IMG/VR virus record: IMGVR_UViG_3300025732_000026
Location: 24,567-88,566 of that record
DNA from: a virus
DNA: 64,000 nucleotides
Strand: one strand, 5' to 3'
The position numbers were made by a program, and so were the translations under genes. Below, in pieces: positions 51,798-59,979 of the stretch (positions within the stretch are counted from its first letter, which is position 1; the number at the start of each line of letters is the position of its first letter). Under the pieces are notes generated by a model. That model saw only the letters and a program-made list of their open reading frames with translations, ran no database searches and was not told the DNA's origin.

Positions 51798-51826
51798 TTT
51801 ACAGTAAGAAATTTTTACTGTATAAT
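51798..51826 (+). promoter_or_regulatory. Sigma70-type promoter with spacer motif
   Basis: TTTACA at 51798-51803, spacer GTAAGAAATTTTTACTG (17 bp), TATAAT at 51821-51826. Confidence 0.75.
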
Positions 51827-51885
51827 TGCTCTTGTAATGTCAATAATATGTAATTTTAAAATATTATTAATTCGGAGAAAATGAA

Positions 51886-52170
51886 ATGTCACAAAAACCT
51901 GATAGTGTTGTTGAATTGAGTGATACGCTTACTTTATGCGAATTCAAGTCGGGTGGTGATCGCGGATTTTGGTTATACGATGAAACCAGAGGCATGAATT
52001 TGGCAATGAAAGCCACAACTGAGAGAGAGGCATTTGTGGAGACTCTAACATATTATCAAGAAAGATTGGCCCGAATAGAAAGTGCTTATTTTGAGTTAAA
52101 AAAACGAGTCGATGACTTTGTTATCAACGTGCGCGAAAAAGATGATGATGATGATGATGATTGTTTTTAA
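51886..52170 (+). CDS. Hypothetical acidic protein
   Basis: A 94-residue protein, beta-rich N-terminus (LCEFKSGGDRGFWLYD), helical middle, C-terminal poly-Asp run (7 Asp). CGGAGAAA precedes the ATG. First gene after the promoter at 51798. No family recognised. Confidence 0.65.
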   Translation: MSQKPDSVVELSDTLTLCEFKSGGDRGFWLYDETRGMNLAMKATTEREAFVETLTYYQERLARIESAYFELKKRVDDFVINVREKDDDDDDDCF

Positions 52171-52185
52171 TATTTTGGAGATATA

Positions 52186-53052
52186 ATGGATATCAAATAT
52201 ACAAAAGATGGTAAAAAAGTAGTTGTGGTGGGCAAACTTAACGCAACCCAGAGTATTGTACAGGAAATCTTCGTTAGCGCAGATGGTACAGAATTACCCG
52301 CAGGTGATAATTTTGTCGCATCAAATTTGTTGTCAGAACCAATTAAATCATGGCAAGAAAATCGCCTAGCGACTTTGCAAACTAAGTATGATGAAGATCG
52401 CAAATTGTTTGAAAGTAATATCACACAGCAAAGAAAAAAATATGATCAAGATCGTCAAAAATTACAAGAAAAAACAAAGCAATTGGATTTTATCTATAAA
52501 AATATAGATAAAGAACCTTTTACAACATTGTTCAATTTTATAGAAGATAAAATAACACATTTTGTATGTATAAACTATAATGAAACGGTAATAAAATCAT
52601 ATGATGATGTCATGTTTTATGTATCACAACATGATTCGGGTGGAATAAAGTTATTAACATTGTATGGTACTGGCTGGACCCCCGGTGATTCTCGAACAAA
52701 AACACCTCTTGGATTTACATGGAAGATATCTCAATATGATGATGGATCTGGCAATCGATATGAGTTACTACCAGCAACATCATATGAAAATGCAATTCAA
52801 CTGGGGATAGATTATATATTAACTAAACATAAAAATGAGAAACGTATCACTGAAATGATGCTAAAATTTCAGCATAAGTATTGTCTAAAAATATTTTCAG
52901 ATGAGGAATTAATTGAATATTATGAAAAAGTATTGAATAATATTCAATCATTTAATCTTAAAAATATCGAGAAACTTCATTCCGCTGTACAAGATAGCGA
53001 AAGTGAAATCAAACAAATAAAAGATATACTAAAACAATTGAATAAAAAATAA
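52186..53052 (+). CDS. Coiled-coil hypothetical protein
   Basis: A 288-residue protein: beta-rich N-terminus (residues 1-50), coiled coil (about 55-105, QTKYDEDRKLFESNITQQRK), a globular middle with YGTGWTPGDSRT and a C-terminal coiled coil. GGAGATATA precedes the ATG. No family recognised. Confidence 0.65.
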   Translation: MDIKYTKDGKKVVVVGKLNATQSIVQEIFVSADGTELPAGDNFVASNLLSEPIKSWQENRLATLQTKYDEDRKLFESNITQQRKKYDQDRQKLQEKTKQLDFIYKNIDKEPFTTLFNFIEDKITHFVCINYNETVIKSYDDVMFYVSQHDSGGIKLLTLYGTGWTPGDSRTKTPLGFTWKISQYDDGSGNRYELLPATSYENAIQLGIDYILTKHKNEKRITEMMLKFQHKYCLKIFSDEELIEYYEKVLNNIQSFNLKNIEKLHSAVQDSESEIKQIKDILKQLNKK

Positions 53053-53069
53053 TGTAAAGTGAGGTTGTA

Positions 53070-53393
53070 GTGAATGATACAAAAAGTGAAGAAATTTTAT
53101 ACCGAATATCTTGGAAAATAACAAGGGAATATAGAAATAGTTTAGATGATGAATTCGATTTTGTTAACATCGATGAGAATAGTTATAGAACGCTATTTGA
53201 TTCTGTTGCTGAAGCATTTCAATATTTCTATACATTACATGGAATAAGTAATTATTTAAGATATCAACACGGTCCGGAAGATCATTTCTTTATCACATTT
53301 TATGATAATGATCCTGTTGATGATGTTGACTGTGCAAATAGAGTTGTATATTATGAAATATATGTTAAATCATATTTATTAAAAGAACTTTAA
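53070..53393 (+). CDS. Hypothetical protein
   Basis: A 107-residue acidic protein from a GTG start at 53070 with GAGG 5 bases upstream. YFYTLHGISNYLRYQHGPEDH is the most distinct segment. Family not recognised. Confidence 0.55.
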   Translation: MNDTKSEEILYRISWKITREYRNSLDDEFDFVNIDENSYRTLFDSVAEAFQYFYTLHGISNYLRYQHGPEDHFFITFYDNDPVDDVDCANRVVYYEIYVKSYLLKEL

Positions 53394-53490
53394 TCGTAAA
53401 TTTGGAGATTTAAATGTATAAAGTGTTATTTGCTGAAGGTAATTTTAGCGCAAACAAGCATTGATATTGCAGTTATGAAATGGAAATAAA

Positions 53491-53625
53491 ATGAAAAATT
53501 TTATCATATTATGTTTAATTGGATATATTTTAGTGATAAGTTATCACGATAATCCATCCAATATACTTGATCCTATTAATAAATTATTTTCTACTATTAC
53601 ATTATTGCTATTACAGTCAAAATAG
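53491..53625 (+). CDS. 44-residue membrane peptide
   Basis: MKNFIILCLIGYILVISYH gives one transmembrane helix, then a polar loop and a second hydrophobic stretch. GGAAATAAA precedes the ATG. Function unknown. Confidence 0.45.
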   Translation: MKNFIILCLIGYILVISYHDNPSNILDPINKLFSTITLLLLQSK

Positions 53626-53769
53626 TATATGTTATTTTCTTAATGTTTAATTTTATGAAAATCACACAAAGTAGTTGATTTAATTATATTTTCTAAAATT
53701 TCCTTAATTTAATTAACATTTATTTTTTGTAGACATACTCAGCTATTCCTTATGATAAATTATATTAAT

Positions 53770-53884
53770 CTTTTCAATAACTCTTTGATTATTAATATGA
53801 TATTGAAAAGTTGATACAAAATGTTAGTCGTTGATTTTAAAGACAAAAACGACTTTTAGTGAAATAGAATTTTCTTTTTGTATC
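53770..53884 (+). repeat. Nested inverted repeats in a 330-base gene-free stretch
   Basis: From 53626 to 53957 no gene is visible. It contains CTTTTCAAT (53770-53778) / ATTGAAAAG (53802-53810), then GATACAAAA (53813-53821) / TTTTGTATC (53876-53884) enclosing AGTCGTT (53826-53832) / AACGACT (53848-53854). The structure ends 14 bases before a promoter. It could act as terminator, mRNA leader structure or replication signal. Confidence 0.6.
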
Positions 53885-53898
53885 CTGTTTTAAAATGC

Positions 53899-53926
53899 TT
53901 TACAAAAAGAAATAATTCTGTATAAT
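53899..53926 (+). promoter_or_regulatory. Sigma70-type promoter with spacer motif
   Basis: TTTACA at 53899-53904, spacer AAAAGAAATAATTCTG (16 bp), TATAAT at 53921-53926. Confidence 0.72.
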
Positions 53927-53957
53927 TGATGAGAGGATATTCTATGTGGAGTTTATT

Positions 53958-54365
53958 ATGAGTATTAGTTCAAGAACAGCAATAGAACTTGCAACCGCAA
54001 CAACTGAAAAAAACAGTAAATTATCAACAATTTTTCGAGAAGCGAAAAATATATTTGATGCCAACAAGTCAAATACATGTGATGTATTTCCTCTATTAAA
54101 TCAAGATATAAATTATCAGCAAATTATTGATGATTTAAATTTAAATATGAGAGAATGTGATATAGTGTATCTGACGCACTTTTATCATGCAGCATATACA
54201 ACTATTAATATTTCACACCATGCAATGAAAGAAGTTATATCGGATATTGATAAAAAAAGAGTTATTGAGGTTGATGCTTGTATACAACGGCTTGGATTAG
54301 ATAGAAATCTATTATTATGCGATGAGCTAAAAGATAACATTGAACAAGTATTAAGAGATTTATAA
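53958..54365 (+). CDS. Hypothetical protein, paralogue of the 60161 gene
   Basis: A 135-residue helical protein. ATG 53958 has GGAG 6 bases upstream. The second half (LNLNMRECDIVYLTHFY, LDRNLLLCDELKDNIEQVL) aligns with the protein at 60161 (LQLTPRELSILYIRDNF, LDLNLILIDDLKDKINTII). Unknown function. Confidence 0.65.
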   Translation: MSISSRTAIELATATTEKNSKLSTIFREAKNIFDANKSNTCDVFPLLNQDINYQQIIDDLNLNMRECDIVYLTHFYHAAYTTINISHHAMKEVISDIDKKRVIEVDACIQRLGLDRNLLLCDELKDNIEQVLRDL

Positions 54366-54712
54366 TGAAGTCAATTGACTATTATTATCTAATATCGGAA
54401 TTAAGATCATACGATGATCTTGAAGCGAACTGGGATGGCGAAAATGCAGATAAACCGAAAAAAACAAGTTTAAATCTTTGTGTTAATTATTTAACTAAAC
54501 ACAAAGATATTTTAATAGATATGCCTGATTCAATGCTACATGCAGATGGTACAGTTAGTTTATTTTGGAACTCGATTGATGGTTATTATAAAGAAATACA
54601 TTTTCTTGATGATTCTAATATACCAGCAATTCTTTTAGATAAGATTAATAGAATTAAATATACTATAACATTTGATTCGAATTTTAATATAGTGAAATAT
54701 TCCCAACATTAG
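54365..54712 (+). CDS. Hypothetical protein with WDGE motif
   Basis: A 115-residue protein, LRSYDDLEANWDGENADKP then a C-terminal HADGTVSLFWNS. The W-D-G-E-x-A and D-G-x-x-x-x-W motifs appear in small bacterial and phage proteins of unknown role. Start overlaps the previous stop by one base. Confidence 0.65.
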   Translation: MKSIDYYYLISELRSYDDLEANWDGENADKPKKTSLNLCVNYLTKHKDILIDMPDSMLHADGTVSLFWNSIDGYYKEIHFLDDSNIPAILLDKINRIKYTITFDSNFNIVKYSQH

Positions 54713-54732
54713 AAATGGAGAAAATTTAACAA

Positions 54733-54939
54733 ATGACAACAGTTAAAGAATTTAAAGAATATTTGAATACGTTACCAGATGACACCATAGTAGAGTGTCT
54801 TAAAATTATAGATGACGGTGAATCCTATGATTACAGGTACATGAGATTAGATATTCTTGAATGCTGCGATTTCATTGCAAAAAATGAAAATTTTAAAAAC
54901 AGCAATAATTTCTTACAAATTGGAAAGGAACCGTGGTAA
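54733..54939 (+). CDS. Small hypothetical protein
   Basis: A 68-residue acidic protein starting MTTVKEFKEYLNTLPDDTIVE, a start common in small phage proteins (xxxLPDDxxVE). GGAG lies 11-14 bases before the ATG. Precedes the RNA ligase. Confidence 0.65.
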   Translation: MTTVKEFKEYLNTLPDDTIVECLKIIDDGESYDYRYMRLDILECCDFIAKNENFKNSNNFLQIGKEPW

Positions 54940-54941
54940 TT

Positions 54942-56099
54942 ATGAGAAAATTAGTGACATTGAGAAAAATAACAAAAATTATTCCACACACTAATGCCGA
55001 CAATCTTGAACTGGCAATCATAGATGGCTGGCAAGTTGTTGTTAAAAAAAATGAATTTAAACAAAATGATTTAGTTGTATATTTTGAGATTGATTCTTTA
55101 TTGCCTATTACTGAAGAATTTGAATTTCTTCGAAAATCATCATATATCAAAAAAGATTGGCTTAAATCATCTTTTCCAAATGGCGAAGCATTTCGATTGC
55201 GAACGATTAAACTTAGAAAAGAATTATCACAGGGATTAATTATTCCTATTTCAGATAAACTAAGCGTTGTTATTAATAATGGAAGTGTTAACACAGATGA
55301 CGATTTATCTGATTTTTTTGGTGTTAAGAAATATGATCCGCCATTAAATATTAGTAATGGCACTAGAAGTTTAGTTCAATGCAAATTTCCAGAATTAATT
55401 CCAAAGACTGATCAAGAAAGAATTCAAAATATAACTTATGATGAGTTATTATCAAGTTTTAATTTAGCGGAAACATTTGAAGTCACTCAAAAATATAATG
55501 GGTCGTCAATTACCATATATCAAACCAAAAACAAATTATCCAATTTTGATAAATTCAAATTACGATTATATAATTTTTTTGGATTAAAAAATAAAACTTA
55601 TGAATTGGAATATTATTTTGGAGTATGTTCTCGAAATCTCGAATTGAAATTATCAGATAAAAATTCAAAATTTGTTCAGACTGCACTTAATGAAAAATAT
55701 GATGAAGTTTTAAAATTTATATGCGAAATGACTGGATGGGATCTGGCAATACAGGGAGAATTGATTGGAGAAAGCATTCAGGGAAATTGGCATGGAATAT
55801 CTGGAAACACTATTATGATATTTGACATTTATAATATATCAACTGGTAGATATTTGGATCCAAGTCATAGAAAAGATATGTTATATCTAATTAATTCTAA
55901 ATTTCCTCATATTAAACATGTGGATGTTCTGAATAGCGAATATAAATTAACTGGTATTGATCGTCAACAATTCTTAGATTTAGCAGAATATAAACTAGAT
56001 AATGGGAATGAAAATGAAGGAGTTGTCTTTAAATCAAATCTTAGACAATTTTCATTTAAAGCAATATCTAATTCATTTTTATTGAAGGGCGGTGAGTAA
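54942..56099 (+). CDS. RNA ligase (DraRnl/Rnl5-like, DRB0094 family)
   Basis: A 385-residue ligase. The N-terminal OB-fold module (residues 1-105: LVTLRKITKIIPHTNADNLE, DGWQVVVKKNEFK, LVVYFEIDSLLP) precedes the adenylation domain with motif I QKYNGSS (Lys184), YYFGVCSRNLEL (motif III region), IQGELIGESIQGN and EGVVFKSN (motif IV). This is the layout of the Deinococcus-type 3'-OH/5'-P RNA ligases. ATG 54942 is preferred to GTG 54933. Together with RtcB the phage can seal both classes of RNA break. Confidence 0.88.
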   Translation: MRKLVTLRKITKIIPHTNADNLELAIIDGWQVVVKKNEFKQNDLVVYFEIDSLLPITEEFEFLRKSSYIKKDWLKSSFPNGEAFRLRTIKLRKELSQGLIIPISDKLSVVINNGSVNTDDDLSDFFGVKKYDPPLNISNGTRSLVQCKFPELIPKTDQERIQNITYDELLSSFNLAETFEVTQKYNGSSITIYQTKNKLSNFDKFKLRLYNFFGLKNKTYELEYYFGVCSRNLELKLSDKNSKFVQTALNEKYDEVLKFICEMTGWDLAIQGELIGESIQGNWHGISGNTIMIFDIYNISTGRYLDPSHRKDMLYLINSKFPHIKHVDVLNSEYKLTGIDRQQFLDLAEYKLDNGNENEGVVFKSNLRQFSFKAISNSFLLKGGE

Positions 56100-56453
56100 A
56101 TGCCGCTTAGTTTCATTGAAAAAAATAAATACAATTTTGTTATATTTAAAGATGATGATTATATTGGAACAATTGAAAATAGTATACATGGTGTTACAAT
56201 TGATTTAATTGATACAGAACATACCCTGGATGATATGACAAGAATTGTTAATAAAATGCGAATTATATCTGAAACATATTTTGTTGAATTGTTATCTGAG
56301 AAATTAATACAGTATAATTATACTGTATTTTATGATTATATATCTGAAAGTTTTAATATATTGTATGGAAAAGATTGGATCTTTGAAGCATTTTCAATCG
56401 AATCTTTGTTAAAATATATCAGAGAAGAATTGGTGGATTTAGAAAATTCTTGA
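56100..56453 (+). CDS. Hypothetical protein, paralogue of the 60671 gene
   Basis: A 117-residue protein. MTRIVNKMRIISETYFVELL and the YIREEL end align with MLMIANKMAYLAQTCWLEAL and YIINEL at 60671. ATG directly follows the ligase stop. The promoter at 56450 overlaps its stop codon. Confidence 0.62.
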   Translation: MPLSFIEKNKYNFVIFKDDDYIGTIENSIHGVTIDLIDTEHTLDDMTRIVNKMRIISETYFVELLSEKLIQYNYTVFYDYISESFNILYGKDWIFEAFSIESLLKYIREELVDLENS

Positions 56454-56478
56454 CAGTAAGAAATTTTTGTTATATAAT
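56450..56478 (+). promoter_or_regulatory. Sigma70-type promoter with spacer motif
   Basis: TTGACA at 56450-56455, spacer GTAAGAAATTTTTGTTA (17 bp), TATAAT at 56473-56478. Confidence 0.8.
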
Positions 56479-56521
56479 GTATTCGTAGTGAAGATTAATT
56501 AATTTGATAGGAAATAACATA

Positions 56522-56992
56522 ATGGACTTATTTAATTATATGCAAGACGGAGCATGTCCGGCTGCAAGGGCGGTGTTAGCATATTTGCAAAGAGAATCAA
56601 CTAACATTGAGGATTCTTGGAATAAAGAATATCATTGTTATGATGCAAGATTTGAAATTGGCAGATGGGAAAATTGTCGGGAACAAGGATACATTGTATC
56701 ACTTAAAAATAAAGATCACTCTCAGCAATTAAATATTGCATTCTTTGAACATAGAAATTCGAACGACATCTGTTGTATTAAATGGCTGCAATATTCAATA
56801 AATTCTTTATCGATTGATACCATGGACACGAAGGGCGAAGTATATAATACTAAATGGGATGTATCCAAATCATTCAATTATGATGGAATAATTGAATGCG
56901 CCAATTGGATTGCAGGTGAATTTAGGCAATTTTGGAACACCACTAAAAAAGATTATGTTGTGGCTAATTCAATTCTAACAAACGAAGTCTAA
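56522..56992 (+). CDS. Hypothetical protein
   Basis: A 156-residue protein rich in Trp (7) and Cys (6), starting MDLFNYMQDGACPAARAVLA. ATG 56522 follows ATAGGAA. A fold with a CYDARFEIGRWENC-like beta-hairpin is likely; family not recognised. Has its own promoter. Confidence 0.62.
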   Translation: MDLFNYMQDGACPAARAVLAYLQRESTNIEDSWNKEYHCYDARFEIGRWENCREQGYIVSLKNKDHSQQLNIAFFEHRNSNDICCIKWLQYSINSLSIDTMDTKGEVYNTKWDVSKSFNYDGIIECANWIAGEFRQFWNTTKKDYVVANSILTNEV

Positions 56993-57058
56993 TGATTAAT
57001 TGCATCAGATCATTTTTCGAAATCAATTACTATTATAGAATAATAGTGGAGATTAATT

Positions 57059-57184
57059 ATGAGGGATAACATGCGACAAAATGGATTTACTTTGATAGAA
57101 TGGATAATGGTGGTTGCTACCATTTTGATAATACTTGCATTATTTATTCCAGCAATCATAAATAATGCAGACTTTTTTCAATAG
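57059..57184 (+). CDS. Minimal type IV prepilin-like peptide (41 residues)
   Basis: MRDNMRQNGFTLIEWIMVVA and on: a short basic leader ending in Gly9, then Phe10-Thr-Leu-Ile-Glu14, the prepilin-peptidase site with the conserved Glu at +5, then a 20-residue hydrophobic helix and a short polar tail. It lacks the whole globular pilin domain. GGAG lies 7 bases upstream of ATG 57059, after the hairpin CTATTAT-AGA-ATAATAG (57030-57046); a second ATG is at 57071. It might be processed by host PilD-type peptidase and enter or jam the pilus machinery. This is inference. Confidence 0.65.
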   Translation: MRDNMRQNGFTLIEWIMVVATILIILALFIPAIINNADFFQ

Positions 57185-57238
57185 AATTGGCGTGTTGAAA
57201 ATGAATATGAAGAAAAATATTGATGGATTTAAAAATTC

Positions 57239-57266
57239 TTGACATTAGGAAATAATTCTGTATAAT
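57239..57266 (+). promoter_or_regulatory. Sigma70-type promoter with spacer motif
   Basis: TTGACA at 57239-57244, spacer TTAGGAAATAATTCTG (16 bp), TATAAT at 57261-57266. Confidence 0.8.
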
Positions 57267-57316
57267 TGTAACTGTGGTAAATAATTTTGATTAATTAATT
57301 GATAGGGAGTTATATC

Positions 57317-57724
57317 ATGGCAACTAACGCATCAATCGCAGTAGTTGATTTAGAAGGACAAGTTCACAGCATCAATCTTCATTGGGATGGATATATTGAG
57401 TTCGCGGGAAAAATTCTAAAAGAACATTACAATAATCTTGATGCTGCACTAAAATTGGTGTCTAAAGGCAATTTAAGTGTATTGGGTAAATATATAGAAC
57501 CATCTCCCGACTATCCTCATAATTTTGAATCAAGTCAAGCTGATGTTTGTTTGTATTATGGTAGAGATCGTGGAGAAGATAATACCGATTGTATTGTTGA
57601 TTCTAATATTACAGAATACATTGACTTAGGTTGCGATTATGATTATAACTATCTATTCGTAGACGGTGAATGGAAGGTATCTGAATATGATCTTTGCAAT
57701 TTTAAATCATATAATATTGAATAA
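57317..57724 (+). CDS. Conserved phage protein (HWDGY family)
   Basis: A 135-residue protein: SIAVVDLEGQVHSINLHWDGY, LKEHYNNLDAALKLVSKGNLSVLG, then acidic middle and YLFVDGEWKVSE. Widespread in phages of many types, function unknown. ATG 57317 follows AGGGAG. Own promoter, and codon use fits good expression. Confidence 0.82.
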   Translation: MATNASIAVVDLEGQVHSINLHWDGYIEFAGKILKEHYNNLDAALKLVSKGNLSVLGKYIEPSPDYPHNFESSQADVCLYYGRDRGEDNTDCIVDSNITEYIDLGCDYDYNYLFVDGEWKVSEYDLCNFKSYNIE

Positions 57725-57864
57725 TGAAAATATTTAAAATATTGAAACAGCTTCTATGTATTCATCGATATGGTTATCCAGTGTATATTGGACATCACGA
57801 TAGAATACATAGTGAAGAAACATGTGTTAAATGTGGATATATAAAGGTGACTTATGTTAAGTGA
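57724..57864 (+). CDS. Small protein with a CxxC end
   Basis: A 46-residue basic protein ending EETCVKCGYIKVTYVK, one half of a zinc ribbon (with HHDRIH upstream, possibly CHH-C type). Overlaps its neighbours by 1 and 11 bases. Confidence 0.55.
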   Translation: MKIFKILKQLLCIHRYGYPVYIGHHDRIHSEETCVKCGYIKVTYVK

Positions 57865-58228
57865 ACATATAGTAATACCAAATAAATTATGGACAGGGAT
57901 TTATCAAACTGGTAGTAGTGTAATATGTGATCCACCAGTGTTAGATACAGATATAGATTATATCATTTGTACTCCTAGTTTTTCCGCATTTGATAAATTT
58001 GTTGTAGATGCTGGATTTAGATATACAAGTAACGATGAAGAAGGATACGTTCTACAGAACAATGGATTCTTCTGTTATAGGCGAGATAATCTCAACTTGA
58101 TCGTAACAGAAAGTAATGATTGGTATTTAAAATGGGTAGCAGCGACTAAACTTGCCAAGAAACTAAATCTTTTACAGAAGAAGGATAGAATTATATTGTT
58201 TCAGTATATATTGTATGGTGTAATATAA
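57854..58228 (+). CDS. Nucleotidyltransferase-like phage protein
   Basis: A 124-residue protein with GSSVICDPPVLDTDIDYII near residue 20, matching the G-S..(D)xD pattern of nucleotidyltransferase-fold phage proteins, and ESNDWYLKWVAATKLAKKLN later. Probably a minimal NTase fold; the substrate is unknown. Confidence 0.68.
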   Translation: MLSEHIVIPNKLWTGIYQTGSSVICDPPVLDTDIDYIICTPSFSAFDKFVVDAGFRYTSNDEEGYVLQNNGFFCYRRDNLNLIVTESNDWYLKWVAATKLAKKLNLLQKKDRIILFQYILYGVI

Positions 58229-58241
58229 TGGAGTTAGAATC

Positions 58242-58514
58242 ATGAGTGGTGGCCATTTCGATTATAAACAATATGCAATAGAAGATATTATAGAATCCAT
58301 TGAATCAATAATTCAAAATAACACAAATCTATCAAACGATTTTGAAAATCGCTTTTCAGAAAAAACTATTCAAGAATTTAAAAATGCTATAAAATACCTA
58401 ACTCTTGCGAAAATCTATTCTCACCGAATAGATTGGCTAATATCGGGAGATGACGGTGAAGAAACTTTCCATGAACGATTAAATGAAGAATTGAGGAATA
58501 ATGATGTTGGATAA
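58242..58514 (+). CDS. Conserved MSGGHFDY protein
   Basis: A 90-residue helical protein starting MSGGHFDYKQYAIEDIIE, a start shared by small proteins of many phages and bacteria. Ends LISGDDGEETFHERL. Function unknown. Overlaps the next gene by 14 bases. Confidence 0.75.
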   Translation: MSGGHFDYKQYAIEDIIESIESIIQNNTNLSNDFENRFSEKTIQEFKNAIKYLTLAKIYSHRIDWLISGDDGEETFHERLNEELRNNDVG

Positions 58515-58692
58515 AAAAACTTTTGACGCATTCCTAGCAAGGGAGAAAGTCCTTAAAGAAGAATTACAAAGTATCAGTCAAGTAATAGAAGAATTGAGAA
58601 AATTATGTGAGCATGATTGGCACGAAGGAGTTTCTGGCCATAATGATACTATGCACACTTGTAAAATATGTTCTAAAATAGAATTTTTTTAA
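58501..58692 (+). CDS. Small coiled-coil/zinc-ribbon protein
   Basis: A 63-residue protein: helical (residues 5-35) then HDWHEGVSGHNDTMHTCKICSK, with His/Cys residues that could bind zinc. GAGGA upstream; ATG 58501 or 58504. Confidence 0.6.
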   Translation: MMLDKKTFDAFLAREKVLKEELQSISQVIEELRKLCEHDWHEGVSGHNDTMHTCKICSKIEFF

Positions 58693-58693
58693 A

Positions 58694-58915
58694 ATGAATA
58701 AAACATACCTATATCTTAATCTATACTGTAATACCGAATCAATCGCCAACATAGATGAATTGGTATCAAAGATTCAATATCTAATTGAAACATTTCATAC
58801 AGGTATAAAGTTAGAGATCGAATCTTCCACATCATATGATATTCTTCACATCAATGAAGATTTTACCTCAGAAAATATCAAAGAAATGTTGATGCATTCA
58901 TTAAATAATTCTTGA
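58694..58915 (+). CDS. Small hypothetical protein
   Basis: A 73-residue acidic protein, MNKTYLYLNLYCNTESIAN. The stop codon is inside the -35 element of the promoter at 58912. Confidence 0.55.
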   Translation: MNKTYLYLNLYCNTESIANIDELVSKIQYLIETFHTGIKLEIESSTSYDILHINEDFTSENIKEMLMHSLNNS

Positions 58916-58940
58916 CAGTAAGAAATTTTTAATATATAAT
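58912..58940 (+). promoter_or_regulatory. Sigma70-type promoter with spacer motif
   Basis: TTGACA at 58912-58917, spacer GTAAGAAATTTTTAATA (17 bp), TATAAT at 58935-58940. Same flanks as the promoter at 63108, and both drive paralogous genes. Confidence 0.8.
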
Positions 58941-58978
58941 GATTTCATAGTGAAGATTAATTGATAAGGGGTTGCATC

Positions 58979-59185
58979 ATGAGAAATATTGTAGAATTAG
59001 TAGAAATTTTAAAAAATAAAGTAAATACTGGTTGCATACCGCAGCGAGTAATTGATTATGCCAAAAATTTCCCCGAAACAAAGGGGTATGAAACGTATGA
59101 CCGGGTTCTAATTTTATATGTTGCCGAAGGCGTTATTTTATATACATATGGTAGAGTGGATTACTATTTGAAGCCAACTGTGTGA
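58979..59185 (+). CDS. Small hypothetical protein, paralogue of the 63177 gene
   Basis: A 68-residue protein beginning MRNIVELVEILKNKVNTG and containing ILYVAEGVILYTYGRVDYYL, matched by MYVAEGVIIYSYGSIEYYL in the 63177 gene. ATG 58979 follows AAGGGG. Function unknown. Confidence 0.65.
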   Translation: MRNIVELVEILKNKVNTGCIPQRVIDYAKNFPETKGYETYDRVLILYVAEGVILYTYGRVDYYLKPTV

Positions 59186-59210
59186 AGATTAATTGATACG
59201 GAGATAAATC

Positions 59211-59567
59211 ATGATCGCGGTAAAAATATTTAAAGATTTAGAATTTATATTTTCAATTAAAACCACACCAGAACAACGTCAAGATTATATAAATGAAATT
59301 AAAGAAGCAATAAAATCATCCGATTCTATTGTCAAAATTGATAACTCAATATTTCGAATCATTAACGAAAAAAATATTAGAGAAATATATCAGAAAGAAA
59401 AAGAATTAGAATTAAAATTAAATTTAGATATACCATCGTGGGTTGAGATTGATTGGACAAAAACTGTCCAAAATTGTTTAAATGATGAAGGATATGAACG
59501 CCATTTTAACGGCGGCAAGTATACCTCATTGTGGTCAAATGGGTATTATATTTTTAGAATTAATTGA
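59211..59567 (+). CDS. Hypothetical protein
   Basis: A 118-residue protein, charged helices then DWTKTVQNCLNDEGYERHFNG and a Trp/Tyr-rich end. CGGAG lies 8 bases upstream. Family not recognised. Confidence 0.6.
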   Translation: MIAVKIFKDLEFIFSIKTTPEQRQDYINEIKEAIKSSDSIVKIDNSIFRIINEKNIREIYQKEKELELKLNLDIPSWVEIDWTKTVQNCLNDEGYERHFNGGKYTSLWSNGYYIFRIN

Positions 59568-59579
59568 GAGAAAACTAAA

Positions 59580-59846
59580 ATGAAATACCAATATGTAAAT
59601 GCTAATATCAAATCAATCGAAGAAGCTATACTCCGATTAGTTGCAGGTGAAGTATTCTACTGGCTTGGTGGAAAAATATATTTTAATCCTAAAGAAGTAA
59701 AATCAAAATTAGAAATACCAAATCCTAAAATCAAAGGGTTTTCTCCATTTAGACTTGCATTGTTTGATGAAGAATCAGCATCCGAGAATTTGAATTATCT
59801 ATGGCAGTATTTTGATGTGTGGACTATTAGAGTTGAAGATATATAA
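59580..59846 (+). CDS. Hypothetical protein, paralogue of the 61257 gene
   Basis: An 88-residue protein. MKYQYVNANIKSIEEAILRL and GEVFYWLGGKIYF match MVYKYVNAGLKSKAEAIKRM and GEVFYFGKDKIFY of the 61257 gene; the C-terminus WTIRVED matches WTIQVEC there. This copy lacks the last 50 residues of its partner. Confidence 0.62.
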   Translation: MKYQYVNANIKSIEEAILRLVAGEVFYWLGGKIYFNPKEVKSKLEIPNPKIKGFSPFRLALFDEESASENLNYLWQYFDVWTIRVEDI

Positions 59847-59979
59847 TCAAATTAATGTTAGATGTTTATTCGATGAAAGATTTGAATATTTGATTATATA
59901 AATTATTGTTAATGAAGAAAAAGAAAATATATTGCGATATTATATGATTGATTTTATATGAGTTGAATTAAAATAAGGG

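Noticed and set aside
53414-53463. 16-codon frame after a good ribosome site
   Set aside because: Very short and without features; could be a leader peptide but nothing supports a product.
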